DNA of 64,000 nucleotides from Bacillus safensis FO-36b (GCF_000691165.1 NZ_ASJD01000004.1:242434-306433); one strand, 5' to 3'; numbered from the stretch's first letter, positions 55,076 through 63,700 are shown. Notes: generated by a model not told the origin, from the sequence alone. Translations and numbers: made by a program.

Positions 55076-57019
55076 TTAGTTAGCAGAAGAATCCGCTTCT
55101 TTTTCTTTGTTTGCTTTACCATAGAAATAATCCGATGGATTCACTGGTTTGAAATCAGATAACTTATGGAATCGAAGTAGATCCCTATAGAGCACTTTAT
55201 CTGAAAGACTTAACTGATTATCAACACGGGCTTTAATCGCCTCTGTCTTTTTATTTTGTTTCACCACTTTACCTGTTTTCGTATCATAAACGGTATTATC
55301 GACAAGTGTGTATTTCGGTGTCACATAGTTTCCATTACGGAAGGCAACAGTCTCATCATGCTTTTTAGAGAATAGGTCTGTTCCAAAATTCACGAATTCA
55401 TTTGAATCGATACCTTGTAAGTGAAGAAGTGTTGGCATAACGTCGACTTCACCACCATACGTATGGTTCACGCCGCCCTTCTTACCAGGAATACGAATCA
55501 TGAGCGGAACACGCTGGTTTTGTGCATTTTGATAAGGAGTGATTTCTTTCCCTTGAATTTCACTCATTGCACGGTTATGGTTCTCAGAAATACCGTTATG
55601 GTCACCATATAATAAAATGACTGAGTCTTTATACATACCTAATTTTTTCAAGTCTTTGAAGAATTGCTCTAATGACTCATCTAAATATCTTGCTGTTTGG
55701 AAATAGTTATCGACTGTTTTATCGCCAGTTGTTGCCTTAGCGATTGTCGCATCTTTTTCATCTAAATTAAATGGATAGTGATTTGTCAGTGTCATTAAAT
55801 GTGCATAAAATGGCTTTTTCATTGATTCTAGCATTGGAATTGATTCTTTGAAGAACGGTTTATCCTTAAGACCCATATTCACAAGGTTTTCTTCATCCAT
55901 GTTGTAATAGGAAGCATCAAAGAATTGATCAATTCCCATATGTTTATAAATCGTGTCACGGTTCCAGAAAGATTTATAGTCCCCGTGAAGCACTGCACTC
56001 GTATAGCCTGCTTTTTGATCTAGGATGGCAGGTAGTGATTGGAAGGTATTTTCACCCTTTGTCACAAATGCTGCTCCCTCTGGCAAGCCAAACATACTAT
56101 TATCCATCATCAGCTCAGCATCTGATGTCTTCCCTTGACCAGTCTGATGGAAGAAGTTATCGAAATACGTAAAGTCGTCTTTCCCATGAGCCAGTTTGTT
56201 TAAGAATGGAGTCACTTCTTCTCCATTTAATTTGTAGTCAATTAAGAAAGACTGAAAGCTTTCTAAATGAATTTTAATAATGTTTTTACCTTTTGCTTTC
56301 CCAAAATACTCTGCATTTGGCTTCGCATAGTGAGAAGACGTATAGTTCACAACATCCGTTAAATCTTCACTGCTTGCATTGGCTACCTGTGTTGCGTTTT
56401 GTGCTGCTTGTACCCCGTCATAAATCGTATAATTATAAACACCTAAGTATTTGACAACATACTTATGATCAAAGGTTCTTGTTAATAATTCTGGACGATC
56501 CTTTTCAGCCAAATGAAGGTTTACAAAGAACAGTCCAATACCTGCAGCTACAATCAGCAGTGCAAACGTCTTTTTCATTTGGAACTTCTTCACTTCTGGT
56601 CTCCAAATGACAATCGCAATCAAGATGATAATATCAAGGAAGTATAAAAGGTCATGCGGCTTAATGCTTGCTAACACACCGCCAGTCATGCCTCCCCCAA
56701 GATTTCCTGCCTGCTTCATTGTTGAGAAAGTCAAAAAGTCATCAAAGAAACGGTAATACGCTACATTTGCATATAAAAGTGCGGTCATAATAAAATCAAT
56801 AACAATTAAAACAATGGCAGATTTACGCCCCTTCAAAAAGAGAGCAAGTCCAAAAAACACGATGGCTGAACTAAATGGATTCAATAAGAGAAGCCCCTCT
56901 TGAAAAGAACCTTTTACTCCTAAATTAAAGTCCATTTTGTAGGCTGTGTACGATTTTGCCCAGAATAAAAGGACAGCCAAAACAAAAAAGCTATATTTGT
57001 TTGCAAATATTTTTTTCAT
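55076..57019 (-). CDS. Lipoteichoic acid synthase family protein (LtaS/YfnI type)
   Basis: 647 residues. Five membrane helices occupy residues 1-175, followed by an extracellular sulfatase-like domain. Metal/catalytic residues include Glu253 (KIHLESFQ) and the nucleophile Thr298 (GQGKTSDAELMMDNSMF), plus YGDHNGISENHN. It polymerises glycerol phosphate from phosphatidylglycerol onto the glycolipid anchor. Residues 207-216 (QNATQVANAS) may hold the signal-peptidase cleavage site known for LtaS proteins; a signal peptidase gene is adjacent. B. subtilis has four paralogues (LtaS, YfnI, YqgS, YvgJ); assignment among them is open. Confidence 0.93.
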   Translation of the reverse strand: MKKIFANKYSFFVLAVLLFWAKSYTAYKMDFNLGVKGSFQEGLLLLNPFSSAIVFFGLALFLKGRKSAIVLIVIDFIMTALLYANVAYYRFFDDFLTFSTMKQAGNLGGGMTGGVLASIKPHDLLYFLDIIILIAIVIWRPEVKKFQMKKTFALLIVAAGIGLFFVNLHLAEKDRPELLTRTFDHKYVVKYLGVYNYTIYDGVQAAQNATQVANASSEDLTDVVNYTSSHYAKPNAEYFGKAKGKNIIKIHLESFQSFLIDYKLNGEEVTPFLNKLAHGKDDFTYFDNFFHQTGQGKTSDAELMMDNSMFGLPEGAAFVTKGENTFQSLPAILDQKAGYTSAVLHGDYKSFWNRDTIYKHMGIDQFFDASYYNMDEENLVNMGLKDKPFFKESIPMLESMKKPFYAHLMTLTNHYPFNLDEKDATIAKATTGDKTVDNYFQTARYLDESLEQFFKDLKKLGMYKDSVILLYGDHNGISENHNRAMSEIQGKEITPYQNAQNQRVPLMIRIPGKKGGVNHTYGGEVDVMPTLLHLQGIDSNEFVNFGTDLFSKKHDETVAFRNGNYVTPKYTLVDNTVYDTKTGKVVKQNKKTEAIKARVDNQLSLSDKVLYRDLLRFHKLSDFKPVNPSDYFYGKANKEKEADSSAN

Positions 57020-57559
57020 AAAACCTCTTCTTTCTTATCATCGTTCTGATATAAATGAAATCATAAAAAATTTACATTCATTTTGCAAATGTAAATCTTC
57101 TTCGCCAAGCATGCCGATGCTCTGTCTCCGCCGGATACATGCGCTCCTTTAATATAACGAATGAGAAGCATCATAAGTTTCAAAAAAAATACGAGTAAAT
57201 AAAAGGAAAAATATCCATTTACATTAAATTTACGCACACTTCATGTTTTAGTGGATGAAGAAGGTTTTGTAAATCACTCAGTATTACTTTACTTTTTTCA
57301 TCTATTCGTGTCAAAGTAATTATAAAGAAAAGGAAGAATCACCTAGGCTTTTCGACTCATTTACCCAAATTTATACAAAATTCGATCCATGCTTCTTTTA
57401 TTGTGACTCAACCTCCATTAATCCATGTACTTCCTAAAAAAACAGTTTAAATCAAAAAAAGCTTGATTTCCCCTACTGATGTGCGGTGTGATAAAGAGGT
57501 AGAACTTGATCACAACACTTATATGTTCATGACAAAAAAATCAGGCTGGAGGACATCAC
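57020..57559. other. Gene-free AT-rich stretch with repeats upstream of the LTA synthase
   Basis: No credible gene seen. ATTTACATT (57070-57078) and AATGTAAAT (57088-57096) form a perfect inverted repeat about 50 bases before the LTA synthase start. TTTACA, TTTACG and TTCATG repeat every 11 bases at 57218, 57229 and 57240, a spacing like PhoP boxes. The rest is AT-rich with no clear promoter for the plus-strand gene at 57560. Confidence 0.4.
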
Positions 57560-58363
57560 ATGAAGATGAACAAACAAATCAACACTTTTGAAAAGAGATT
57601 TTCAGAAGATGTAGTCACTATCATTGCTGTTACAGGACCTTCTGGCGTAGGTGCAGGAAAAGCTGGACAGGCACCTCTTTGGACCGCTTCTATTCCACTG
57701 ATTGCTTGGAAAGAAAACGGCCATATCATAACCGAAAATGTAAGACTTTGCTGGTTAACAGATGACGAGGGATTAAGGGAAAAACAGGCACAATTACATA
57801 AAGAATCAATCGTTACACTTCAGGTCCGAAAAGGCGAAGGTGAATTCATGCTTGTATCTTTGATTGATACAGATACACAGGATCAAGCGCTTCAAGAAAT
57901 TTTAGAAGAAGCCCAAAAGCCTGTGTATTATCATGATGACATACTTGGAACCTTTGAGTTAGTAAAAGGACTAGACTTATTTGAAAAAACGATCCAATGG
58001 AGCAATGAAGAGTGCCTTCTCTACTTTAACCTCGAAGAAGATGAAAAAATAAATGACTCTCTTCGAACAGCAAACCACCTCATGCAAGAACAGGCCAAAT
58101 GGGATTCTTCTATTAAATCATTTGCCGCGAATCAGCTGATAGATCTAGCAAAGGATTGGCAGGAACAAGACGAATCAGCTGAAGAGCAAGAAGAACTCAC
58201 AATGAATCAATTTATAAGCCGCATTTCACTTGAAAGCCTGCATGTTTACCCTGAGGGAGAGTTTGAAGTCTACTATCATGACGGTGATTTATTTTGGGGG
58301 CATGTCATTATTGTCAAAGGAAATATAAATGGCACATTTCATGATGCACATATTGCAGGCTAA
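57560..58363 (+). CDS. DUF2262-domain protein
   Basis: 267 residues. The C-terminal half (about 115-267) has the DUF2262 signs: LGTFELVKGLDLFEKTIQW, AANQLIDLAKDWQ, and the closing FEVYYHDGDLFWGHVIIVKG. The N-terminal half is a separate, unassigned domain (TIIAVTGPSGVGAGKAG ... LIAWKENGHI). Such proteins often occur as immunity-type proteins beside polymorphic toxin systems. It is followed after 18 bases by a DUF1963-like gene. SD GGAGG precedes ATG 57560. No toxin is visible in the window. Confidence 0.72.
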   Translation: MKMNKQINTFEKRFSEDVVTIIAVTGPSGVGAGKAGQAPLWTASIPLIAWKENGHIITENVRLCWLTDDEGLREKQAQLHKESIVTLQVRKGEGEFMLVSLIDTDTQDQALQEILEEAQKPVYYHDDILGTFELVKGLDLFEKTIQWSNEECLLYFNLEEDEKINDSLRTANHLMQEQAKWDSSIKSFAANQLIDLAKDWQEQDESAEEQEELTMNQFISRISLESLHVYPEGEFEVYYHDGDLFWGHVIIVKGNINGTFHDAHIAG

Positions 58364-58381
58364 AGGCTGGAGGAATAACCC

Positions 58382-59071
58382 ATGGAAATCAAAGCTTTTC
58401 AAGAATTAAATCTGTTTGGGAAAACACCAGTCATCGCCAAAATTGGCGGCTTCCGTCCTGATCCAGCTGTACACAGCTGGTTTGCAGGCCATTTTTTCAT
58501 CGATCCTAATCAAGGCTGGCCGATAGATCAAGATGGAGCCATGATTCCGATTTTACAAATTTATTTACCAGAAGTGCCAGGAGGAATGAACGGCTTCAAT
58601 GAATGTAAGCTGATTCAAATTTTTCTTAATCAGAATACACTTCCGATTGATCTCACCAAAAACGGTGAAGGCTGGAAGCTCATTGAATATTCATCAATCG
58701 AAGGTTTAGAAGTAGCTGAAACTCCTGAAGAAGTGAGAGGGCTCAAAGCTTTTCAAATCCAATGGAACGAAAGTGAGCAAAGGGACTTCCCTTGCTGGGA
58801 AGAGGCATGGTCATATGTGGACCTAACAGAAGTAAACGAAAGTGAAGAAGCGACAGACCACTTCTTTAATCAATACACAAATTATTCGTTCACAAAAATC
58901 GGTGGATATGGGGCGTATATTCAATCCCCGCCCCATCAACAACAAGGCGAATTCATGCTCCAAATCGCCTCAGAAGAAAAACCTCGTTTCATGATTGGTG
59001 ATAACGGCACGATGTATTTCTATTATGACCAAGAATCAAAAGAATGGTTTATGCACTGGGATTGTTTTTAA
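58382..59071 (+). CDS. DUF1963 (YwqG-like) protein
   Basis: 229 residues. GGFRPDPAVHSWFAGHFFID and PILQIYLPEVPGG followed by LIQIFLN match the front half of YwqG/DUF1963 proteins, and KIGGYGAYIQSPP with FMLQIASE match the end. Function is unknown; family members appear in toxin immunity neighbourhoods. Same operon as the DUF2262 gene (SD GGCTGGAGG upstream of the ATG). Confidence 0.75.
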   Translation: MEIKAFQELNLFGKTPVIAKIGGFRPDPAVHSWFAGHFFIDPNQGWPIDQDGAMIPILQIYLPEVPGGMNGFNECKLIQIFLNQNTLPIDLTKNGEGWKLIEYSSIEGLEVAETPEEVRGLKAFQIQWNESEQRDFPCWEEAWSYVDLTEVNESEEATDHFFNQYTNYSFTKIGGYGAYIQSPPHQQQGEFMLQIASEEKPRFMIGDNGTMYFYYDQESKEWFMHWDCF

Positions 59072-59136
59072 CGTTTATTGAATGAAACCTCGCCTTCTCC
59101 TAAACGTAATGAGTAACAATGAAAGGAGGCAGCAAA

Positions 59137-59406
59137 ATGGGATTCATTCTAGACATCTTTTCACTTGCTGTGTATATCCCTTTTCTACAAGTGGATGAAG
59201 AGGAGATCTCGAGGAACGCAGCACATCTCAAAAAATATAGCTGGTTTCAAACACTATTACATGAACAAACTTGCAGGGAGCTCATCATTTATGATCCCGA
59301 TGTTCGACGTGTCATAGGCAGGTTTAAAACGGAGAAACTCCATAAGAAGCGATACAACTTAAGATGCGAACGTAAATTACTGCAAGCATTACAACGCGCA
59401 TTCTAA
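59137..59406 (+). CDS. Hypothetical protein (89 aa)
   Basis: From ATG 59137 (AAAGGAGG upstream) rather than the ATG six codons earlier that overlaps the SD. Starts with a hydrophobic stretch (MGFILDIFSLAVYIPFLQV) and ends in a basic helical part (KTEKLHKKRYNLRCERKLL). Possibly membrane-associated. I recognise no family. It is third in the DUF2262 group and is followed by a terminator. Confidence 0.6.
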   Translation: MGFILDIFSLAVYIPFLQVDEEEISRNAAHLKKYSWFQTLLHEQTCRELIIYDPDVRRVIGRFKTEKLHKKRYNLRCERKLLQALQRAF

Positions 59407-59413
59407 ACTGACA

Positions 59414-59447
59414 ACAAGAGCCGCACTTTCCTGTGGCTCTTGTTTTA
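59414..59447 (+). terminator. Terminator after the 89-aa gene
   Basis: ACAAGAGCC ... GTGGCTCTTGT (59414-59443) followed by TTTATT. Confidence 0.75.
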
Positions 59448-59478
59448 TTAATAGAATCGTTCCTTTTGAAGAAAACAT

Positions 59479-59508
59479 TTGACGCCTGGACAACTCTCCC
59501 CGTATATT
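59479..59508 (+). promoter_or_regulatory. Promoter of the 65-aa gene
   Basis: TTGACG (59479-59484), 18 bases, TATATT (59503-59508), about 40 bases before the start codon. Confidence 0.6.
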
Positions 59509-59548
59509 ATGTATAAATCCATCTTTTTCAAAGAAAAGGGGGCCTCAC

Positions 59549-59746
59549 ATGCGCTTGTTTAAGAACTGGAGAAAAAAGCAGCCTGCACAGCAAATCACTT
59601 CAGAAAAGCAAGAAGACAGCATCCCAGTCAACTTCTCCACACTTCCCTTTGGCACAGACACCGTCGATGATTTTTTGTTCAACCTAGACCTGACCTCCAA
59701 GCTCACAGATCCCTATAAAGAAACAGATACGAACAAGCTTACCTAG
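59549..59746 (+). CDS. Hypothetical protein (65 aa)
   Basis: ATG 59549 with AAAGGGGG upstream, own promoter and terminator. The N-terminus is basic (MRLFKNWRKKQPAQQ), the rest acidic and polar (DTVDDFLFNLDLTSKLTDPY), likely disordered. No known family. The regulatory signals make it credible. Confidence 0.6.
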   Translation: MRLFKNWRKKQPAQQITSEKQEDSIPVNFSTLPFGTDTVDDFLFNLDLTSKLTDPYKETDTNKLT

Positions 59747-59760
59747 ATCTTCGTAAATTC

Positions 59761-59786
59761 TCATCCAATACTGGATGATTTTTTTA
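59761..59786 (+). terminator. Terminator after the 65-aa gene
   Basis: TCATCCA (59761-59767) and TGGATGA (59772-59778) followed by TTTTTTT. Confidence 0.85.
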
Positions 59787-59808
59787 TACTCAATGAAAGG
59801 TGTATCCA

Positions 59809-60351
59809 ATGAAAACATATTATATCGTCAGACACTGCCAAGCAGATGGACAATCTAAAGCTGCAGCTTTAACCCCACAAGGCATCACTCAATCTCATGA
59901 ACTGGCACAGTTTTTTTCCAGCATTCATCTCAATCAAATTATCTCAAGTCCTTATAAACGAGCGATCCAAACTACTGAGCCCCTTGCTCATGCAAAACAG
60001 CTCGAGATAAAAATCGATCAGCGCCTCTCTGAACGTGTATTAAGCAGCAAACCAATAGACGATTGGTTTGAGAAGCTAAAGCTCAGTTTTACAGACTTAC
60101 ATATGACCTGTGAAGGCGGAGAATCGAGCCAAGAAGCCATGAATCGTATTGTAGAAGCACTACACGAACAAATAAAATTAGAAAAAGATCATACCCTATT
60201 CGTCACACATGGCAATATCATGAGCCTGCTTCTTAAACACGCTGATCCAACGATTGGATTCGAGGAGTGGAAGAAACTAAGCAATCCAGATGTCTATATT
60301 CTGAAATATTTTAGTCCAGATCATATTGAAACAAAGCGAATATGGCATTAA
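59809..60351 (+). CDS. Histidine-phosphatase (phosphoglycerate-mutase-like) protein
   Basis: 180 residues from ATG 59809 (GAAAGGTG upstream). The catalytic motif is VRHCQADG, with Cys in place of the usual Gly after RH, a variation found in some Bacillus members. The second active-site region is FVTHGNIMSLLL, and ISSPYKRAIQTTEPLA matches the family's YxRAxQTA motif. Substrate unknown; these enzymes remove phosphate from sugars, vitamins or nucleotides. Terminator follows. Confidence 0.85.
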   Translation: MKTYYIVRHCQADGQSKAAALTPQGITQSHELAQFFSSIHLNQIISSPYKRAIQTTEPLAHAKQLEIKIDQRLSERVLSSKPIDDWFEKLKLSFTDLHMTCEGGESSQEAMNRIVEALHEQIKLEKDHTLFVTHGNIMSLLLKHADPTIGFEEWKKLSNPDVYILKYFSPDHIETKRIWH

Positions 60352-60352
60352 A

Positions 60353-60380
60353 AAAACGGCAGAATGAACTCTGCCGTTTT
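60353..60380. terminator. Bidirectional terminator
   Basis: AAAACGGCAGA (60353-60363) pairs with TCTGCCGTTTT (60370-60380) between converging genes. Confidence 0.9.
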
Positions 60381-60385
60381 CTCAT

Positions 60386-61096
60386 CTATTGCTGATAATA
60401 AAATGCCTCTACCCACTCATACGGCCTTTTACGCTCTGCACACCATGTCATAAAGCCTCTTGTCTCCGTCTGCTGAAATGCCATCCAGTCCGTTAAAAGC
60501 TGGCCATAATAAGCGGCTTGTTTTTGAACATTCGTACGAGTTCTTTGATCTTGAATCAGTATCATAACATTTTCAATCCCTTGAATTCTCTCTTGATCCT
60601 TCTCATAGGTGCTTAAATAAAGATCTTCATGTATATGATGAAACGAATACCACAAGGCCGATAAATAGATTTCACAAATTTGAACAATCACACGCTGTTC
60701 CTTGCTGCCCCCAAGCTCTAGTGCCTTCAATAAATGAGGCAGCCCTTCTCCCTGATGCACAAACAAACCTTGCCAGCGATACGGTCTCACATCCAATGGA
60801 TCAACATTCTCCCACTCTTGAAGAACAGGCTGGATCACCCCATTTACCAATGGATACACAAGCAGATGATGACCATCCTCAAACCGTTCAATCCACTCAA
60901 ACAGCCAAGCAGCAAATTCACGCTGTTCTTCAAAATCGTTCTCCTTCATCTCTTCAATAAAGGACTGAAGAACTTTTAGCGCATCTTTACGCAGGCCCTG
61001 TTCTTTTCTCACACAGTACTGTCTAAAAAGAGGATAATCATTTACTCCCTCGTCTTGAATAATAGCCTGTAATATCGTCTTCGTTTGCATGATCAC
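60386..61096 (-). CDS. Hypothetical protein (about 236 aa)
   Basis: Soluble, alpha-helical, rich in Trp, Glu and Gln (FAAWLFEWIERFEDGHHLLV ... VQICEIYLSALWYSFHHIHE). No motif recognised. Start GTG 61096 (GAGGCGG upstream); ATG 61090 is equally plausible. It lies 12 bases after the APH-type kinase gene and is likely co-transcribed with it. Confidence 0.65.
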   Translation of the reverse strand: MIMQTKTILQAIIQDEGVNDYPLFRQYCVRKEQGLRKDALKVLQSFIEEMKENDFEEQREFAAWLFEWIERFEDGHHLLVYPLVNGVIQPVLQEWENVDPLDVRPYRWQGLFVHQGEGLPHLLKALELGGSKEQRVIVQICEIYLSALWYSFHHIHEDLYLSTYEKDQERIQGIENVMILIQDQRTRTNVQKQAAYYGQLLTDWMAFQQTETRGFMTWCAERKRPYEWVEAFYYQQ

Positions 61097-61108
61097 AACG
61101 CCGCCTCT

Positions 61109-61903
61109 TTACATCCATTCTTTTCTATGTTCATGAATAAATTGAATGTCTTTTTGATAATGTTCAAGATGTCCTTCTTGAATCATGTTTTGAAAAGCGA
61201 TATCACCCTCACACGCTTGTCGTTTCATATACTGACATAACCCTTCTAAACGAAGCAGCACCATATCCAAATAATCTTCTGCTATTTCCTCGCCATAAGA
61301 TTCAAAAAACAGTTTGACTCTATGCTTTATCTGGTCTGCATGGTCTAATGAAAGATAATTCACGACCTCCCCTGTTTCAGTGCGAAAAAATCTACTGAGA
61401 GGCACACATGTATAAAGGGTATATGCGATATCCCAAAGCCTTGGACCAGGAGCAGCTACATCAAAATCAATAATCCCTACTGGTTTTTTATCCTTGAAAA
61501 TGATGTTGTACATCGCAAAATCATTATGGCAAACAACCTCTATGTTGTTAGGCGTATTGTCCATTCGTTCCCAATCATCTGAAATGGAGAAGTCCTGAAC
61601 AGCATCATGATAAAGCCTTAACATGCTCGCTATTTCTTTTAAAACATCGTGAGTACACATGTATTCTTTTAAAGGATCATGACCTGCCACGCCATCAATA
61701 AAGGACAATACCTCTCTACCTTGTTCATCAACCCCTAAAAACTTTGGAGCATAGGAGAAATTCTTTTTTTCTAAATGCTTTAGCAGCTTTCGTATATTGA
61801 TATTGTCTGACTTTACTTCTCGACGAACCGTATCTCCAGAACGATATACGTTCGAGACATTGCCACCTGTCAATAACTCCTCATGATCATTTTGTTTTTT
61901 CAT
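61109..61903 (-). CDS. APH-family phosphotransferase
   Basis: 264 residues from ATG 61903 (GGGGAG upstream). Kinase-like fold with the catalytic loop VCHNDFAMYNIIF and metal-binding GIIDFDVAAPGPRLWDIAY. N-terminal GGNVSNVYRSGDTVRR is the nucleotide-binding strand. Substrates in this superfamily range from aminoglycosides to choline, homoserine and fructosamine; no specific resistance can be claimed. Possibly accessory, as the gene is near the tRNA-linked island. Confidence 0.82.
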   Translation of the reverse strand: MKKQNDHEELLTGGNVSNVYRSGDTVRREVKSDNINIRKLLKHLEKKNFSYAPKFLGVDEQGREVLSFIDGVAGHDPLKEYMCTHDVLKEIASMLRLYHDAVQDFSISDDWERMDNTPNNIEVVCHNDFAMYNIIFKDKKPVGIIDFDVAAPGPRLWDIAYTLYTCVPLSRFFRTETGEVVNYLSLDHADQIKHRVKLFFESYGEEIAEDYLDMVLLRLEGLCQYMKRQACEGDIAFQNMIQEGHLEHYQKDIQFIHEHRKEWM

Positions 61904-62079
61904 AAATTCTCCCCTCATACTGGGTCATGTCAGCTAAAGATGTGTATGTACCCACAAATATTCATTTAGTTACACAAAGATGGTTCACTGTTTTATGTGA
62001 ATGCGCTACTCCATTTTGTTTCCTTACATGGTTAAATGTATCGTACCAAATGTTACAAAACAACTAAAGATTATACTGT

Positions 62080-62097
62080 TAACAGTAGTACATGCTC
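62080..62097 (-). promoter_or_regulatory. TATAAT box merged with a perfect 14-base palindrome
   Basis: TACTGTTAACAGTA at 62084-62097 is a perfect palindrome, overlapped by TATAAT on the minus strand (62080-62085). A repressor could bind here upstream of the APH-type gene. Confidence 0.45.
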
Positions 62098-62151
62098 ATT
62101 CTATTCTAATAGGTTTTTATTTTTATCTAAATAACTCATTTAAACCACAAA

Positions 62152-62180
62152 AAAACGTTTCACCACGAGGGTGAAACGTT
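62152..62180 (-). terminator. Terminator after the immunity-like gene
   Basis: AACGTTTCACC (62154-62164) pairs with GGTGAAACGTT (62170-62180), with an A run on the left that reads as T on the minus strand. Confidence 0.8.
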
Positions 62181-62218
62181 AGGTTGACGGTAAAAACCAC
62201 TCATGAAACTTTTAATAG

Positions 62219-62250
62219 ATATTGGAGGCCGGGGTCGAACCGCACTCCTT
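62219..62250 (-). repeat. Fragment of a tRNA-Leu 3' end (T-arm and acceptor)
   Basis: Minus strand GGAGTGC then GGTTCGACCCCGGCC matches the T-arm region of the intact tRNA-Leu(CAA) at 63033-63114 with few changes, and the adjacent TATCTA is shared. The 5' part of a tRNA is missing. Confidence 0.7.
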
Positions 62251-62316
62251 GATAAATTATTCCAAAAAGGCAAGGTATACTTTCTTAAAGTAAAGCACCC
62301 GTTAATGATATAAGAA

Positions 62317-62742
62317 TTAAAGTTCTTCTTGATATATTTCTGATTTTATCGGCTTTAAACTCAAAGGTATTTTAAACTCATGAATACTTTCAATATGATT
62401 AAAAAAATGATCGATATCGTCATAATCCATTGACCATTCTTCTACCACCTTTAACTTTTTTAACTCGCTTGTTGGTTTAAATAAAAATTCACAGTGTAGT
62501 TGTTCCATGTGAGAATATTCATCTTCTTCATAAACTGTAAACTGACGTACAAAGTCAAAATGAAATAGTTCCTCTCCTGTAAAATCATAGACACCACACT
62601 GAAATAAAATTTCTTTATCTTCTTCGCCCTCAACTGTCACCTTTGAAAAAGCCTTAAATGTTTCCCAAACCTTTTTTATATCATCGTTATCTTCACCAAT
62701 ACTATCTTTAAGATAACGTTCAGCATTTTTAACCGTAATCAT
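62317..62742 (-). CDS. Hypothetical immunity-like protein (141 aa)
   Basis: From ATG 62742 (AGAGGTGTT upstream) rather than the upstream frame start. Strongly acidic, alternating strands and helices (YLKDSIGEDNDDIKKVWETF ... FHFDFVRQFTVYEEDEYSHM ... EWSMDYDDIDHFFNHIESIH). Composition is more AT-rich than neighbours, as is usual for transferred genes and for orphan immunity proteins of contact-dependent toxins. No family recognised. It lies between a tRNA fragment and the tRNA cluster terminator. Confidence 0.65.
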   Translation of the reverse strand: MITVKNAERYLKDSIGEDNDDIKKVWETFKAFSKVTVEGEEDKEILFQCGVYDFTGEELFHFDFVRQFTVYEEDEYSHMEQLHCEFLFKPTSELKKLKVVEEWSMDYDDIDHFFNHIESIHEFKIPLSLKPIKSEIYQEEL

Positions 62743-63032
62743 TACAACACCTCTTGTGTACAATTTATCCAATCCTTCTTCAATTATCCTGCCCCTTTAG
62801 TTTAATAATAAGGCAACCATCAATAAAGTAAAAGTTAATCTCCTTAATATGTTCCTCTTAGCTAATTCACCCTTTCAGCAGTGAACGCGATTTGAAGTAA
62901 TTTTGTCGTATGAAGAATCAGCTAAAAAACAAATAAAAAACGCCCTCCTACAATTTATAGAAAGACGTTTTAAACGTTGATATTCCTTAATTCTTCTGTA
63001 ATTGACGACAATAAAGAATATCTAAAACTAGA
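62743..63032. other. Gap between the immunity-like gene and the tRNA cluster
   Basis: AT-rich and non-coding as far as I can see, apart from the tRNA-operon terminator at 62938-62970. Confidence 0.5.
62938..62970 (-). terminator. Terminator of the tRNA cluster
   Basis: Minus strand AAACGTCTTTC pairs (with G-U pairs) with GGAGGGCGTTT and is followed by a long T-rich run. It lies about 60 bases after the last tRNA. Confidence 0.7.
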
Positions 63033-63114
63033 TACCGGTGGCCGGGGTCGAACCGGCACTCCGTGAGGAACACGATTTTGAGTCGTGCGCGTCTGCCAAT
63101 TCCGCCACACCGGC
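63033..63114 (-). tRNA. tRNA-Leu (anticodon CAA)
   Basis: Acceptor GCCGGTG, loop CTCAAAA, long variable arm, no encoded CCA. Last tRNA of the cluster. Confidence 0.93.
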
Positions 63115-63150
63115 ATGATCATTAAAGAGCGCATCTTATATTAAAAAACA

Positions 63151-63239
63151 TGGTGCCGAGGGCCGGACTTGAACCGGCACGGTAGTCACCTACCGCAGGA
63201 TTTTAAGTCCTGTGTGTCTGCCAATTCCACCACCCCGGC
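63151..63239 (-). tRNA. tRNA-Leu (anticodon TAA), CCA encoded
   Basis: Acceptor GCCGGGG, anticodon loop CTTAAAA, long variable arm, 3' CCA. Confidence 0.94.
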
Positions 63240-63253
63240 AGTCTTTTCAAAAA

Positions 63254-63324
<71 letters not shown>

Positions 63325-63329
63325 ATTAT

Positions 63330-63404
63330 TGGAGCGGAAGACGGGATTCGAACCCGCGACCCCCACCTTGGCAAGGTGGTGTTCTACCACTGAACTACTT
63401 CCGC
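63330..63404 (-). tRNA. tRNA-Gly (anticodon GCC), CCA encoded
   Basis: Acceptor GCGGAAG, anticodon loop TTGCCAA, 3' CCA. Confidence 0.95.
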
Positions 63405-63411
63405 ACATCAA

Positions 63412-63483
63412 CTGGGCTAGCTGGATTCGAACCAACGCATGACGGAGTCAAAGTCCGTTGCCTTACCGCTTGGCTATAGCCCA
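63412..63483 (-). tRNA. tRNA-Gln (anticodon TTG)
   Basis: Acceptor TGGGCTA, loop TTTTGAC region reading TTG; no encoded CCA. Confidence 0.93.
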
Positions 63484-63492
63484 ATAATAAAA

Positions 63493-63569
63493 TGGGGCGA
63501 TTGATGGGAATCGAACCCACGAGTGCCAGAGCCACAATCTGGTGCGTTAACCACTTCGCCACAACCGCC
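63493..63569 (-). tRNA. tRNA-His (anticodon GTG), CCA encoded
   Basis: Extra G at -1 paired with C73, loop TTGTGGC, 3' CCA. Confidence 0.94.
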
Positions 63570-63593
63570 ATACTATGAATATTTTGATAAAAG

Positions 63594-63666
<73 letters not shown>

Positions 63667-63700
63667 AAGTATTCGATGTTATGAATCATATTAAGAAAAT

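Larger units (their letters stand above)
61919..62316. other. Gene-free stretch with promoter-like palindrome, terminator and tRNA fragment
   Basis: Nothing coding seen on either strand. It contains the palindrome at 62084-62097, a terminator at 62152-62180 and a tRNA-Leu-like fragment at 62219-62250, each listed separately. Confidence 0.5.

Noticed and set aside
61109..61903. Aminoglycoside resistance gene
   Set aside because: APH-fold motifs alone do not show the substrate; chromosomal Bacillus members are mostly of unknown role.
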